Shown piece after piece: positions 31,706 through 44,207 of a DNA stretch of 64,000 nt. The notes under the pieces were generated by a model, which did no database searches, was not told where the DNA came from, and worked only from the letters and a program-made list of their open reading frames with translations. Position 1 is the first letter of the stretch, and each line of letters opens with the position of its first letter. The position numbers and the translations under genes were made by a program. The stretch is from Crotalaria pallida. Taxonomy: Eukaryota; Streptophyta; Magnoliopsida; Fabales; Fabaceae. The stretch spans positions 126,091,706-126,155,705 of the forward strand of contig CM075650.1 in the NCBI GenBank assembly GCA_037953625.1. Reading direction: 5' to 3'.

Positions 31706-34700
31706 CAGTGAGTGCCAGTGGAGGAGCAAGCTCAACTCAACACAAGCCTCATTCCAACAACATCATCAAAGGAGCCCAGCTCCACTCAAATCACATCTCA
31801 TTTCAGTAATCAACATCTCTTTCCCAGCTCTGGCTTAACCTCATCTTTATCATCAAATCCTTCCCCAATCTCAACTCTTTATCTCTTTATTTCTTTTTCA
31901 GCACTTATCTCTGTTCCAATCTGTCTTATATCTTTTATCACTATTCATTTCTCTTTGTGTCATTTACTTTCACCAACTTGTCTATTTCATTTCCATTTTC
32001 AGGACGTAACAGACGTCCATCAACATGTTATTAATATTAATCAACAATATCAATTTTGTCATGCATAATTAAATAAATAAATCTAAGCATGCAATTTCAC
32101 ATCATCAACACACAATCATCACAGAACACAATGTGGTCTTAGTCACCTTCGTATAAGTGGCCACACAACACAAACAATTGCCACTTATACTACTGACTCC
32201 GAACCACTAAGTTCCGATCTTTGAGATGATACGGAACGTCCTAATATGTCACCTAAATACCACGATGTCTTAGGAAAGCTTCTCTCTCACCTGAGGTCCA
32301 GCAATTTAAACGTACACGGTCTCCACGGATCCTTGTCGCTGCCAACTGCCCCAATCCCTCGTCTATACCATTCCTCGTATTAAATAGAACACATTTTCAT
32401 TATTAACTTGTATTAAGAAAATATTTCCTTAACTCAAACACGTTTCAATTTGTTCCTCGTCGGAAAACTTAAAACATAATGGTTTTCTCAAAACAACTCC
32501 CATATTTTCTAGCACTTTAAATTCTTCAAAACCATTTGAAAACATCTTATAAAATAATTTAAATCAATTGATTTGGTTGCTGGCCCGTCTTGGACAGCAC
32601 CCCAAACACGTTCGAAAACACCGAAAAATGCAGTGTTTTTGAATCCGGCTTTTTCTCAAATCAATTAATACTTGAAAACTATACTTTAAATCACACAAAC
32701 ACATTTTCAAAATTAAGAAACAATTTTAAATAATTCTGGACAGCAAAAGATTACTTCACAAAATCACTTTAATAAAAATCCGAAAACATCGTAAAAACAC
32801 TTTTTATTTCAAATACTTCTTTAACTCGAATTTAATACTTTAAAACTCAAGTTTTTGTCATAAAACAATTCTTGGACAGCCACTTAATACAATCTAAAAA
32901 TCTCAAATAAATCAAATGGATTTATCTTAAAATCAATTAATTTCAAAACCAATTACGCACTCAAATATTTTTCAAACATCAACTAACACACAATCACAAC
33001 AACACTTAGACAAATCAAGTCATATAATTACTTACTTAATTATAGACCAAATATTCATTTTCAACAAACACTTATTCACTTAATTGTTTTCTAAACATTT
33101 TCATTTTCATATTTACCTATTTTATAAAAAGAGACCTAAGTGAGTAAGTCAAACATATGGACTTTATGCTCCCCAAACAACTAATTCATACTCAAGCATC
33201 AACTTACAAAACATACTCATCTCATATATTATTTCATGAAAATATTCTTATACCTACTTGAACATACATTGGCCAAATAGAATCCAAGAAAACAAGCCAA
33301 AGATTACAAATCCAAAACACATAAATCAACTTAATTTATCTCAAGCACTTAAACCTCATTTTCTTTTCCATGAAACAAAATCATTTATTCTTCCTTTCTC
33401 TTAAAACCGAATACACACATATACATACATTTAAGCACAAAACTTTTTCCTAAACTATTTAATTCATTTGTTTCTTTTATCTCTTAATCAAAACCGAATA
33501 GAAATTAAATATTCACCACACAATTTCAAACACATTAATTTAACAATATTTTACAAAACACACTTATTACTTTTATGTCACTTCATTGAAAAAGAATCCT
33601 AGTCTATTTTACATGCATAGGCCAAATATTCAATCATGACAAAAATAAGGTTTTTGGTTCACTTTTTCAATATGCAAAAATCAAGATTCATGAGTTTAAT
33701 CATGCATATGTCTTCTTCATGAAAACCAAAACATGATCTCTTGGTTTTTGACTCAAACCGAATTATCATCATCATAAATCAAGGGTAAAATTTAAATCTT
33801 TAACATCCAAGAATATTAAACTTAGATCAAAACAAAACCACTTTTCAAGAGTTGATTTCTTTGGTTTCCTTATCAAAACCGTAACATGCAATAAGAAAAA
33901 TCAAGGCTTTTTGTTCAAAATCACATGCATGATTTTAAAATCAAAACTTTTCTTAGATTAAGACAAAGTCAAAGCTTTTCCAAAGATCAAGTGAAAATCA
34001 AGACATGCATCAAGAAAGGTTAGACCTTTTTGTTTAAAAATCACATGCAAAGTCCAAGAACAAAACTTTTTCAAAGATCAAGACAAAATCAAAGCTTTAT
34101 TAAGATCAAATCAAAAATCAAAACACTTTAACAACTCAAATCAATTTCTCTAACCATAAAGTTAACATGCAAGGACTTAGATCAAATAAAAAAAAGCATC
34201 AAGATCCAAACTTTAAGTTATGGCCGAAACACATAGCTCATGATCTAATGGTTTACAAGTTCATTTACTCTTAAAAATTCAAGATCAAGATATAATCAAC
34301 ACATGCATGAGAAGATCAAGGCAAATAAATAAATTTAGACACAAGCTTTAAACAAAACCATGACAAAGAAAAATTTCAAATTAAAGATCAAAACTTTTTA
34401 ACACAAATATTCAAGATCTAAGCTTAAGAATAACATGCATGCCATTTAGACTTCAAGATCACTTAAGAATAAACACATACATCACAAACCTTAAGTTCAA
34501 GCAAAGTTTATCTTAAAGTCTTTACAATACAACATAAAATACACTTAAAACTCTCAAAATTCAAACAACTACCTTAAACCAAAAATCCTAACTTCAAACT
34601 TCAAAATCTCTCTCCTTTTCTCCTAGGTTATCCTCGGCCTCCTCTCCTTCTTTAGGTTGATGGGTGATTTTCTTCTTGAGGTTTGGAGAAGGAAGTGTGT

Positions 34701-35186
34701 GAAGAAGAAGAATCAAGGGTATTAGGTCAAGGAACTTGGATTTTTCACTCTCCCTCTCCTCTTTTCTCTCACGGTTTCTCCCTCTCTCTCTATGTGTTGA
34801 GGGCTTGATTTTCTTTTGCTCTTCAAGAAAGTGTTTGTGAAGTAAAGAAATGAAATGGGAAATGAGGGAAAAGAGTGGAAAATGGACTAAGGCTTTAGGC
34901 TTATATAGGCAACTAATGTAATTCCCTTCTCGCCCTTGAATTCGGTCATGAGGTGTGTATGGGTGAGGGACAATTTTGGCAACTCTAAAATATCTACTTG
35001 GGGGCCAAGTTTCTATTTTCATTTTTTTTATATTTCTCTTTTACTTAATCATCAAGCAATGGCTCTTATGCAATTTCATCCTAGGTAAATACATACACAT
35101 ACATGCCACACATACATATACACGTGACACTCATACATACATACACACATTATCTTTTTATTTCTTACTCATTTTTACTTTAAAAC

Positions 35187-35191
35187 AATAT
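35187..35191. other. Unoccupied copy of the Tat target site
   Basis: In F the sequence AAAACAATATAATCACC is continuous. In fragment A the same sequence is split by the Tat element after AATAT, which is then repeated on the far side. This paralogous empty site proves the insertion boundaries and the 5-bp duplication. Confidence 0.92.
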
Positions 35192-36230
35192 AATCACCAA
35201 TTCTCATAACAACACAATTATTTTATACATCATACATGTATTGTCCTATTCTTTTACTAATTTAATTTTCCATATAGTCCTAAGCATACACACACATAGA
35301 AAATAGATTTCTTTTTCCTTATAAAACCACTCATGCACAAAAATCACAATTTCCATTAAACACAAAAATATCAAACACATAATCATTTCTTAAAAATCCA
35401 ACTTTAAAAATCATAATATTTTCTTATGAAAATCATTTCCTTAAAATCATTCACTACTTGAAATCATGAAATAAGAAATTCACTTCAAGAAAACACTCTT
35501 TCAAAAACACTTTCTCAGAAACAGATCTTTTGATTATTTAAAACAATACGAGGAATTTGCGGGGTGTTACACAATGTAAATATAAATGTATGCAGCAATA
35601 ATCAACGACCACATTTAGCACTTAGCAAATATTTTATGCAAGTAAAATGCTCATACTTATTTTCATTTATCGACTTTAGATTTGATGAGTGGCATGATGT
35701 ATGAGTCTAGCTCTCAACCCTAACTCCATCAATCTATGTCACTCTCTGACGTCGATCCTTTACTTTATATCAGCACTCAACAGTGCGTTGTACTCCTAGG
35801 TGTACAACATTCGTACATTCACCCTAGAATGTACACGACAAGCTTGGAAATGGTACATAATGTGCTCCTCGAGCAACGTCCCGTCGTCTTAACGGAATAA
35901 CCATATCATCAGCATATTACTCTCACTGACCACATCGTCCACCATAATGTGTCATCAAGCAAGCCATCAATTGCCACTCCCAGAGGCCCTCCTCATGTTA
36001 TCATCACATGAAAAACGATCTAACACCCAAACTCCAGAATGAATGCAGTTTCTTAACTTAAAAGAATTGATTGGTATATCTCAATTAATGATATCTCACA
36101 TTATTAATCCAATAGTTTCATACCATCATCAATCAATTACTTTTAAGTCTTAGATCACTTGGATTATTATCACTTAAATATTACAGAATAATTCAGAATT
36201 AAAAATGGCATTTTTATGTTTCTGGACTAA

Positions 36231-36560
36231 AATACTCGAGTATTCTTCATAATACTCGAGTAGTTCTTCAGTCTTTCCAGTTTACTCAAGTAATTCACAT
36301 GTTACTCGAGTCGTTCATGCTTTTCCAAAAAAGTCAAGTTTCAAATTTTCTAAAAATACTCGAGTAGTTCATGAAATATTCGAGTCGTTCATCAACCCAG
36401 AAGACTCGAGTGATTCATGCATTACTCGAGTGGTTCATCAGTAATTACTCTTGCTGCATCAGTCAATACTCAAGTCCTGGACCTGATACTCGAGTGTTGG
36501 TGCAAAGAAATGCACTGGTGCATCACGAAATACTCGAGTATCAAGCCATGTACTCGAGTG
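36231..36560. repeat. Cluster of ACTCGAGT palindromes in the E 3' LTR
   Basis: About nine exact CTCGAG cores plus several one-base variants (TTACTCAAGTAA, ATATTCGAGTC, AATACTCAAGTCC) lie within 330 bp, spaced 15-60 bp, commonly as ATACTCGAGT followed by AGTTCATG- or GTTCAT-like linkers. They lie about 1.3-1.7 kb inside the LTR, downstream of the TATA box. The spacing is irregular and linkers share only partial similarity, so this is a motif cluster rather than a simple tandem repeat. Confidence 0.88.
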
Positions 36561-37597
36561 ATCTTAACAGACAGTACAGACTGAAAATCTGGTTTTAACA
36601 TACCATTTTCAATTCTAACCATTCCTAATCAAATCCAATGATCAACAAAACTCATATAACATATATTAAACATGTTCAAACACTTAGAACACATCAATTT
36701 GCAGAATTCACAGAGATTCACAAGATTATGCATAAAACTTAGAAAATTCACAACTCAACATACCAATTTGCATAATACTCAGAATACTCATGATTTAAAG
36801 TTTCAAATAGCTTGCATGCAACATATAAAACTTGCTCAAAACCAATTTAGAGCACAGGTTGGTCTCCAAACCAATTTCCCTATTCAAACTAAGCCCTTAG
36901 AACCTCTTGGTGGCTCTCTAATCAAATTCATGTAATTTAAACTCTATCTAGTGAATAGAAAGCTTTCCCCTTACCTCTCAGACGTGTACCAACAGAAAAT
37001 TTGGAAAGAAAATCTCCACAACACAGAAAACCACTTCAAGCACCAACATGCAGAGCAGTTTGAGTAGAGCACCAAAACCGAATTGGTTGACGCATGAAAT
37101 AATAATAAGAATTGGGGAAATTAGTTTATCTAAATTCTCTGCAACACATACTAACTAGAGAAACAAGTTTGAGACTCAGAGGGTGCGTGAGCTTACCAAA
37201 ATCAATGACCAAAGTAAGCTCCAGAGGCTGTTGACAGCAAACGAACTCCAACTTCCAAGCCTTGATTCTTCCAATATACGAACTCTCAACTCACAATTTT
37301 TGTGTCTATACAAAGCTCGAGATGTGAGCTTTGTATTGGTGTATGATTTGTGACTCTAATCAAAACAGAGAGGGAGAATCGAATGGCTGAACTCAAGAAC
37401 CCTAATACATGCAAAGCTTCCCAAATTGACCAAATGGGTTGGTTGATTCGTCAACCATGGCTTAAATAGCCACTCATGAAGCTCATGCACGGCGCCAAGA
37501 AGGTGGAAACGTGTTGTTGGAGGTGTTTTCATGTCACACGACGGGAATTGTTGGTGGTGACTCACCAAAACGCACTAACTCGTTCAACTCTGACCAG

Positions 37598-37640
37598 AAT
37601 ACTCGAGTCTTCCCAGAAATACTCGAGTATTTTGATCAGT
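37598..37640. repeat. ACTCGAGT palindrome pair upstream of the E LTR promoter
   Basis: AATACTCGAGT at 37599-37608 and AAATACTCGAGTATTT at about 37617-37632 are followed by TGATCAG. The pair lies in U3, upstream of the TATA-like box at 37461-37470 on the - strand. The second palindrome with its TTTTGATCAG extension is identical to one in the copia LTR near 50060-50080. Confidence 0.88.
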
Positions 37641-37899
37641 TTTTGAAAAATATTTATTTTATTTTCTTTCCCTCCAAAATCTTTCCTAGAATTACCTCTA
37701 GGTCCCAAAGCAGGGACTAATATGCAAATATTTATTTTCATTTAGAAAATAATCACCAAATCATATTCACACATTTCAAACATTTACCAATAACCTAAAC
37801 ACAAATTTTAATCAAAGATTAGAAATAAAATAATTAATTATAAATAAACTTTATAATTAACATTTCATTAATCAGGGATTAAAATTTTGGGGTGTTACA

Positions 37900-37916
37900 C
37901 AACTCCCCCACTTACA
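37900..37916 (-). other. Polypurine tract of element E
   Basis: On the - strand TTGTAAGTGGGGGAGTTG directly precedes the LTR start TGTAACACCCC. This fixes the 3' LTR boundary and the orientation. Confidence 0.8.
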
Positions 37917-37941
37917 AGGAATTTCGTCCCCGAAATTCAAC

Positions 37942-38680
37942 TTATTCAAACAACTCAGGATAGTCCTGACGCATCTTATCCTCTAATTCCCAAGATGCTT
38001 CCACGACATCCCCACAAATCCAGATAACTTTGACCAAAAGAATATCCTTCCCTCTAAGCTGCTTGACTCTTCGATCTTCAATGCGGATAGGCATAGCTTC
38101 AAAGGTTAGGTTCTCACGTATTTCTAGGTCATCAGGTTGAATTTTAAGAACAATGGTGGAATCATGAACATACTTTTTCAACTGAGACACGTGAAACACG
38201 TTGTGAAGATTAGCTAAAGATGGGGGTAAAGCTAATTATAAGCTACTGAACCAACTCTTTTAAGAATTTGGTAGGGGCCAATAAACTTAGGTGATAGTTT
38301 CTGGGTTTTCAAAGCTATACTAACACCCTTGGTTGGTACTATTCTAATGAAAACATGGTCACCTTTGGCAAATTCTAATGGTTTCCTTCTCCGATCAGCA
38401 TAACTCTTCTGCCGGCTCTGAGCAGTCCTCATCTTCTCTTGTATCATCTTAATCTTCTCAGTTGTCTCTTGCACAAAATCTGGACCAATAAGAGAACTCT
38501 TCCCCACTTGAAACCAGCATAGCGGAGTCTGACACTTTCTCCCATATAGAGCTTCAAATGGTGCCATTCCAATGCTCGTATGATAACTATTGTTGTAAGT
38601 AAATTCCACAAGCGACAACATTTGTTCCAAATTCCTTGTCCTTCCAAAACACAAGCTCTTAATATATCCTCTAACGACTG
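37942..38680 (-). pseudogene. Element E: integrase C-terminus and chromodomain
   Basis: This is the continuation of the integrase interrupted by H; GACTG at 38676-38680 and 58600-58604 is the duplicated target. The segment reads SLEDILRACVLEG, then after a frameshift LEQMLSLVEFTYNNSYHTS and APFEALYGRKCQTPL, a Ty3/gypsy integrase signature. A second frameshift near 38229 separates it from 38199-37942, which encodes FHVSQLKKYVHD and a chromodomain-like end (RIEDRRVKQLRGKDILLVKV, then ASWELEDKMRQDYPELFE). In this lineage the chromodomain tethers integrase to chromatin. The gene is inactive: it is split by the insertion and has at least two frameshifts. Confidence 0.88.
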
Positions 38681-39011
38681 TGTAGGGTTAACCAATAATA
38701 AATCCTACCGCTACAGGATAAGCATGAGCTCTCTAGTACAGGATAAGGGTGAATAACTCATCCTTCTTATCCTCTAAGAGCCACGTCAGCCATACTGGGC
38801 CGAACAGGCCCATAAGGCACCACAACACAACTTCCCCTATAAGTATCGCCATGCTATAGGGGCTAAGGTATGTTTTCTCATCCCTACTCTCAAGAACTAC
38901 GTGTGGCTTGATCCCCTTATCACTAGGGGTACGTAGGACCGGGGTCACCCTCGCCAGCTGCAACAACCACCAAAACACATCGTGGTGGATCTATTTCTCA
39001 GATCCACTACA
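38681..39011 (+). repeat. LTR1 of element H
   Basis: 331 bp from TGTAGGGTTAACC to GATCCACTACA. CCCCTATAAGTATC at 38835-38848 is a likely TATA box on the + strand. Near-identical copies are LTR2 and LTR4. Open - strand frames that end in this LTR are shadows of the repeat. Confidence 0.9.
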
Positions 39012-39030
39012 TTGGCGCCGTCTGTGGGGA
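39012..39030 (+). promoter_or_regulatory. Primer-binding site of element H (copy I)
   Basis: TTGGCGCCGTCTGTGGGGA follows LTR1 directly. This motif is common in plant LTR elements. The corresponding site of copy II is at 44208-44226, with one change (GTATG for GTCTG). Confidence 0.75.
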
Positions 39031-39155
39031 CCGATAAACTTCGATTCCCATCCACATTCCAAAAAAAAAAGAGAAGGTACAACCAATATCAAGATCTAAG
39101 AAAAAAAATGGTGTTCTTCGTGATGTTTTTCTTGAATCTGAACTGTGAAACGTCC

Positions 39156-39602
39156 ATGGCAACAAGCAACCAAAGATCATTCAGAGAGGGAGAAGGGGAT
39201 TCGAGGGATGACAAAGAAGCCTTGGTAATCCACAAAAGCACAACAATGGCGGCATCACCATAAAACGCATCTGGTCATCCTCAGTCTAACCAACAGGGTA
39301 CCGTGACCATCGAGAATGGATCTGTCTCGCCACTGTTGAATCCAGATTCACGATGCTGTGCTGCCGGTGTCGTTTACGTCGCTAAAGGTTGCGACGGTGC
39401 TGTTGTCACTTCGCGGTTAAATCACAGGTCCGAATGTCATCCTCCGCCAATCCTTGCCATGGGTCGTCTGCTCTTCGTTGACGATAATAGCATTGTCGCG
39501 GTGCTTCTATCCATCGGCGTGCCTTCAGTGTTCGAAGGCGAAACCAGAAAAGCAACTTGCGAGCATCATTCCGATGCATTCACCGACACTCAACCGCCAT
39601 GA
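39156..39602 (+). pseudogene. Vestigial gag-like open frame of element H
   Basis: ATG 39156 opens a hydrophilic frame (MATSNQRSFREGEGDSRDD) that meets TAA at 39261-39263 and continues in the same frame to 39602. Copy II has the same stop at the equivalent place (about 44458-44460), so the stop predates the duplication. A short charged N-terminus just after the primer site is where gag should begin, but no gag core or zinc knuckle follows. I treat it as a relic of gag with low confidence. Confidence 0.35.
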
Positions 39603-40019
39603 TCGGAACTTCACCCATGCTTTACGGCGTTGCTCGAACTCTCGGCGGAAAACGAGTTGCGCCACTCCCATCGCGGTTCTCGCTGTCCCTGGAGGTACCC
39701 ACATCACCAACCCTTAGTGGCGACGGTGGTTCTTCTCACCGCTACTGCTCTCTCGATGTAACTTCACTGATTCGCTACTCAAAAACTAGAGAAACCGCCA
39801 CCATCGAGATTGAAGATTTTGGTGCAGATCCCTTTGGCTTGGTACGCCCCCGATCATCACGGTGCCGTCATCGACAACCACTGACGCCGTGAAACCCCGG
39901 GATCACCGCCGTCCCGTTTCCGCAACCAACCGTGTAAGCCGCACCAACCCAGTGCTCTGCTTCTTGCTGCCACTGGTGTGCATAGTAGCACTCCCAAGCG
40001 TGTGCCGCACAGATGCTGC

Positions 40020-40225
40020 ACTAGGGTTTCAACCCTAGTGGGCCAACAAGGCCCAATTCAATTAAAAAAAAAGGCATGTACAGCCCAAACCGCCCAGTTC
40101 AAAAAAAAAAGAAAAAAAAAAGAAAACGGGCCAAAGGCCCAAACCACAAAAAAAAAAGGGTGGAATGGGATTCATCAGCCAAAAAAAAAAGGGCCTAATC
40201 AGGCCCAAAAAAAAAAAGAAGGTTG
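40020..40225 (+). repeat. A-tract and hairpin ladder in element H, copy I
   Basis: Self-complementary segments alternate with A-runs of nine to eleven bases: ACTAGGGTTTCAACCCTAGT (9-bp stem), GGGCCAAAGGCCC and GGGCCTAATCAGGCCC. The counterpart in copy II (about 45215-45420) keeps all the stems while the A-runs differ in length. It has no coding value. Confidence 0.7.
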
Positions 40226-42430
40226 GACAACAACAACAACTCGTTCCTAAAAACAGGGAAGTAACTTTTTTATTCAATTGCTTAGCGCATGATTAATTTG
40301 ATTACATGTCATTTATTAATTGCTAATAATTGTCATTACTGTTATAAATTGTTAACTTTGAACAACAATAATTAATTAGTTATTATTTTTGTGCGCATAT
40401 GCGAGGTACACGTATGATGGCCCGAGCAACTGAGCGACCCATTCCAAGATTCTCATCAATGGGCAAATCGTTTCCCAAGCATAGTGAACACAATTGATGT
40501 TGGCGAGGACCCTCGTGTCGAGTTTCCCTCTTTGCGCTTGTGTTCCGAGAGTAGAGAAGCCTGTGTACGGTTCCTTCGAATACATGTGCCAACTGCGCAC
40601 GGACCCTCGGCAGCGTCCCCCTATTGGTATCTCATACATTCAGGATAGCGGGAACCATGCACTATTCTTCTCTTCTCGGATTCATAAGACGACTGTGGAA
40701 ACCTCGCACTGTGTTCCCCAATAGAGTCTCTCGTTCCGGGTCAACCACTCAACGAAACCCGCTTGGAAAGGATTGACAGGAGACTTCAATCTAATTGTCT
40801 TCAACCCGACATTCCTCGCCACACTGAATCAGGGAAGGAATTCTCATTCCTACATTACTTTCTTATTTACTTAGCATTTTAAGTGATTACTTCGAATACA
40901 TGCTAATATTAATTTACTTGATGCAATGCTTTTGATATGTGCTCCTAATGCTTTTATGTATTCTTTTAATCTCATTTACATGTCTCTTATACTATACTCG
41001 TGATTTTTCATACATGCTGGTACGTGACATATTGTTAGCCAAATTTCTTTGCTGCTGAATGTTTTTAAATGTTTGTCTTTCCTGTCGTGATAGGATAATA
41101 ACATTTGATATACATTGCCTTTCGAATGGCATTAGGCAGTTTCCGACAATTGTGCATTGTCGTTTTTCATGGATAAGCTTTCATCATTTGATTTGTTGTC
41201 ATTAAATGCTTTGACTTATTTATAAATGTCATTCATTACAATTATTGCGCGTGATACATCATGCATCTCTTCGTAGACAATCTTGAATGATTTATGAGTG
41301 TTTAATCCCCAACAATTGTCATTATTGTTGTTTGATTGCTATAAATTGTCAGTTTAACGATGATTACCAATTATTAATGTTGTTTACATATGCGAGGTAT
41401 GAGTATGATGGCCCACTTATCTAAAAGGCCCATTTCGAGTAGTGACCTTTTTAAACAAGGCCCATTTCGAGCTTCCGACCGCCAAAAGATATCCTCAAAT
41501 TAATTGGTGCTAAACTGCTCAGTCACTATTGGCGTCTAATATTACAGTGTCTTCAACATGCCAAAGCCTGCCACATCCTCGCACCCTCTGCCATGACACC
41601 CTTGCCTCTCACGGTTACTTACAGCCAAAAGACATCCTTGTTAACATCCCTCCTCGGGATCCAGCGTTGCTCACACGAGTGCTACACAGTGATTCATCCA
41701 TAATGGCGTACAGGGGTTTTGGAATAAAAAGGGTGAGGAATACCGGCTAACCACATATTCTAGTGATAGAAGAAGAAAGGCCTCAATGCCAAAAGGATGC
41801 CGGGCATATCAACATTATTCAGAAATAGTCTAACCACGAAGACTAACAGGGAAGGATCTTTCTCATTATCCCATTTACATCATTTAAATTCCATGGTTTA
41901 GTTGTCATATTCATTATTATTGAATAACTTACCACATGACATGTGTTATCTTAGATAATAATCGTAATTAACAGTGAATTAATTCATACTTCGCTAATTA
42001 ATGTCATTACATATCATCTATTACTTGATATTCTAATCGTTGTTTTTATACATCATAAAAAGGTACAAACATAACGATCGGATCTGCTGAGCATGATGAC
42101 CTATGTTAATTCGAGTCCGAGTATGGCGACCCAACATAATTCAAGTCCTTCACACCGGTTGTGGATCACTTTTTCCTTGGTTTGCGCACCATCGCGACCT
42201 TACTTATAGGGTAGAACGGTCCGCAGTGCCAACACCTAGTGATCTAAGTCGGATCCCAGCATCTCCGAGGAACCACACAATGCTGATTCCACACCCACAA
42301 CTCGCAAATATTCAACCTTCGCTCAGCGTTCGCCTACACAGATCTGAATCCGACAGTCTCTCAAAGAGGCTTGGATGAACACGATCTAATTGGCGGAAAA
42401 CAACTATCACACCTTAAAGGACTTCTTAAC

Positions 42431-43614
42431 TCGGCACAAGCCTCTTCAGGCTTTATCAAGTAAGGGGGTTGGTTATGCAATGGAGTAAAAGTTTGCTCTA
42501 GCTTTGTTAATATGATGATCTATCAGCTTGCCTTCTCTACCTGTTCTTGCTTCCTCAGCTTCATTCTTTCCCTTCTCAGAATCCTCGGCCTCTTCATCAG
42601 CTCGATAAACTTTCGATGACTTCCACTCGAGTAACCTTATTCGACCATGAAGCTTACTGCTTGGCGGGTAGAATAGACTCCGACTCTACAAAATAATCTG
42701 AGAAGAACTGTAAAGCCCTGAGCAGCAGATGCTCCGGCAATATTTGGGTGCCTTCGCACCACATCTTTAGAACCTCTCACCGAGCTTTCGGACCTATACC
42801 GAGTCCGAGGCCAACTTTGATCCCGAGCGTTACACAGACCTTATGAACTCGACACAAGCCTTTTCAGGCTTTACCGAGTAGGGGACTAGTATGTGATGAG
42901 GCATATACATAGCTGACATTGGCCGACCTTGATACTGGTATTATATGATGCATAAGTTCCTCAAGATCAAATGTCGTGCCTAAGAGGACCACCACATCCC
43001 ATGAGGCAACAAATTGATCATTTACCGTCCTCATTAAGGACATATGTTAAACTCACTTCGGATCATGTTCTTACGCACTTGCCCACGATCTCGGTTAGCC
43101 GGCCAGATCGGCGAGGCTACAAGTGAAAACGAGGATTGCGACCCGATAGCTTGGCTTAGCCTCTCTACTCAAAGCCTCTCGGCTCATATCTGGCCCAATA
43201 CATCGCGGATCGAGGAATACACCTCGGCTAAGGTTGTAATTCCGACAGCAATTCCTCGTAAACATTACGGTTCAATTGGTGATAATCTTGGCACACCTCG
43301 AACTCAAATAACAGTTTGAGTCGTTCCAGCATACATTGGCACAAGCCTTTCGGCTTTCACCATGGCAAGCGCATAAAAGGATGTCTCTTTAAAAGCGTCG
43401 TGACTTTAAAAACAATAGTCCAATTCGACTTTGAACTCAGTACATGACGATACATGGCTAAGGGCCTTGACTGCGAACAGTCTTATACGTCCTAATCGAC
43501 CATCCACGACACTCCTCCGAATAAAAAGTTCTCAGCCGCAAACAATGTTTTATGTCACCACAAACTCTCAGAAGCTCAGCACAGGCTTTTCGAGCCTATA
43601 CGAGCTTGGGGGCT
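42431..43614 (+). repeat. Dispersed hairpin plus purine-tract modules in element H
   Basis: GGCACAAGCCTCTTCAGGCT followed by AAGTAAGGGGGTTGG (42433-42473), GACACAAGCCTTTTCAGGCT followed by GAGTAGGGGACTAG (42851-42889), TGGCACAAGCCTTTCGGCTT (about 43337), and AGCACAGGCTTTTCGAGCCT followed by GCTTGGGGGCT (about 43578-43614) are related modules. The last is the polypurine tract adjoining LTR2. Copy II repeats them at about 47619-47657, 48034-48072 and 48790-48802. Confidence 0.7.
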
Positions 43615-43944
43615 TGTAGGGTTAACGAATAATAAATCCTACCGCTACAGGATAAGCATGAGCTCTCTAGTACAGGATAAGGGTGAATAACTCATCCTTC
43701 TTATCCTCTAAGAGCCACGTCAGCCATACTGGGCGAATATGCCCATAAGGCACCACAACACAACTTCCCCTATAAGTATCGCCATGATATAGGGGATAAG
43801 GTATGTTTTCTCATCCCTACTCTCAAGAACTACGTGTGGCTTGATCCCCTTATCACTAGGGGTACGCAGGACCGGGGTCACCCTCGCCAGCTGCAACAAC
43901 CACCAAAACACATCGTGGTGGATCTATTTCTCAGATCCACTACA
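43615..43944 (+). repeat. LTR2 of element H (middle LTR)
   Basis: 330 bp, TGTAGGGTTAACG to CCACTACA. It serves as the 3' LTR of copy I. It is followed not by a primer site but by two bases and then a truncated LTR. Confidence 0.9.
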
Positions 43945-44207
43945 TTGAATAACTCATCCTTCTTATCCTCTAAGAGCCACGTCAGCCATACTGGGCCGAA
44001 CAGGCCCATAAGGCACCACAGCACAACTTCCCCTATAAGTATCGCCATGCTAAAGGGGCTAAGGTATGTTTTCTCATCCCTACTCTCAAGAACTACGTGT
44101 GGCTTGATCCCCTTATCACTAGGGGTAAGTAGGACCGGGGTCACCCTCGCCAGCTGCAACAACCACCAAAACACATCGTGGTGGATCTATTTCTCAGATC
44201 CACTACA
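43945..44207 (+). repeat. 5'-truncated LTR of element H
   Basis: This lacks the first 70 or so bases: it begins TTGAATAACTCATCC, equivalent to LTR position 70 (TGAATAACTCATCC at 43684), and ends CCACTACA before the second primer site. The join with LTR2 has the bases TTG, which could come from either the primer site (TTGGCGCC) or the LTR (TGAATAAC), that is, microhomology. Confidence 0.88.

Larger units (their letters stand above)
29352..35571 (-). mobile_element. Solo LTR F, about 6.2 kb
   Basis: On the - strand this runs from TGTAACACCCCGC (35571) to GGGCTGTTACA (29352). CAATG is duplicated at 29347-29351 and 35572-35576. A TATA-like CCTATATAAG lies at 34900-34909 on the - strand, followed by a purine-rich leader. 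There is no gag, pol, primer site or internal LTR pair, hence the solo LTR reading. Its U3 end (34530-35571) is nearly identical to fragment A, including the exact empty site for the Tat insertion. It contains the conserved block shared with G and a degenerate minisatellite. The short open frames in it are not supported as genes. Confidence 0.8.
28160..37899 (-). repeat. 3' LTR of element E, interrupted by solo LTR F
   Basis: The LTR comprises 28160-29351 and 35577-37899, about 3.5 kb without the insertion. Its inner boundary is confirmed by the polypurine tract, and its outer 150 bp match the start of the 5' LTR at 62463. A TATA-like GCTATTTAAG lies on the - strand at 37461-37470, 430 bp from the U3 end. 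A trinucleotide (AGT)n-like stretch lies at 28736-28792. Two groups of ACTCGAGT palindromes lie at 36231-36560 and 37598-37640. Confidence 0.82.

Noticed and set aside
29352..35571. A complete element with short internal LTRs
   Set aside because: No second copy of the termini, no primer site and no purine tract inside. Solo LTR is simpler, though a degenerate non-autonomous element remains possible.
36231..36560. Palindrome cluster resembling a CRISPR array
   Set aside because: Spacing is irregular, the repeated core is only 8-12 bp, linkers are partly similar, and the context is a plant LTR. It is a motif cluster.
38733..38978. Conserved - strand frame present at each H LTR (also near 43720, 43878 and 58321)
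   Set aside because: It is the reverse strand of the LTR repeat and breaks at LTR edges. Repetition reflects the LTR, not a gene family.
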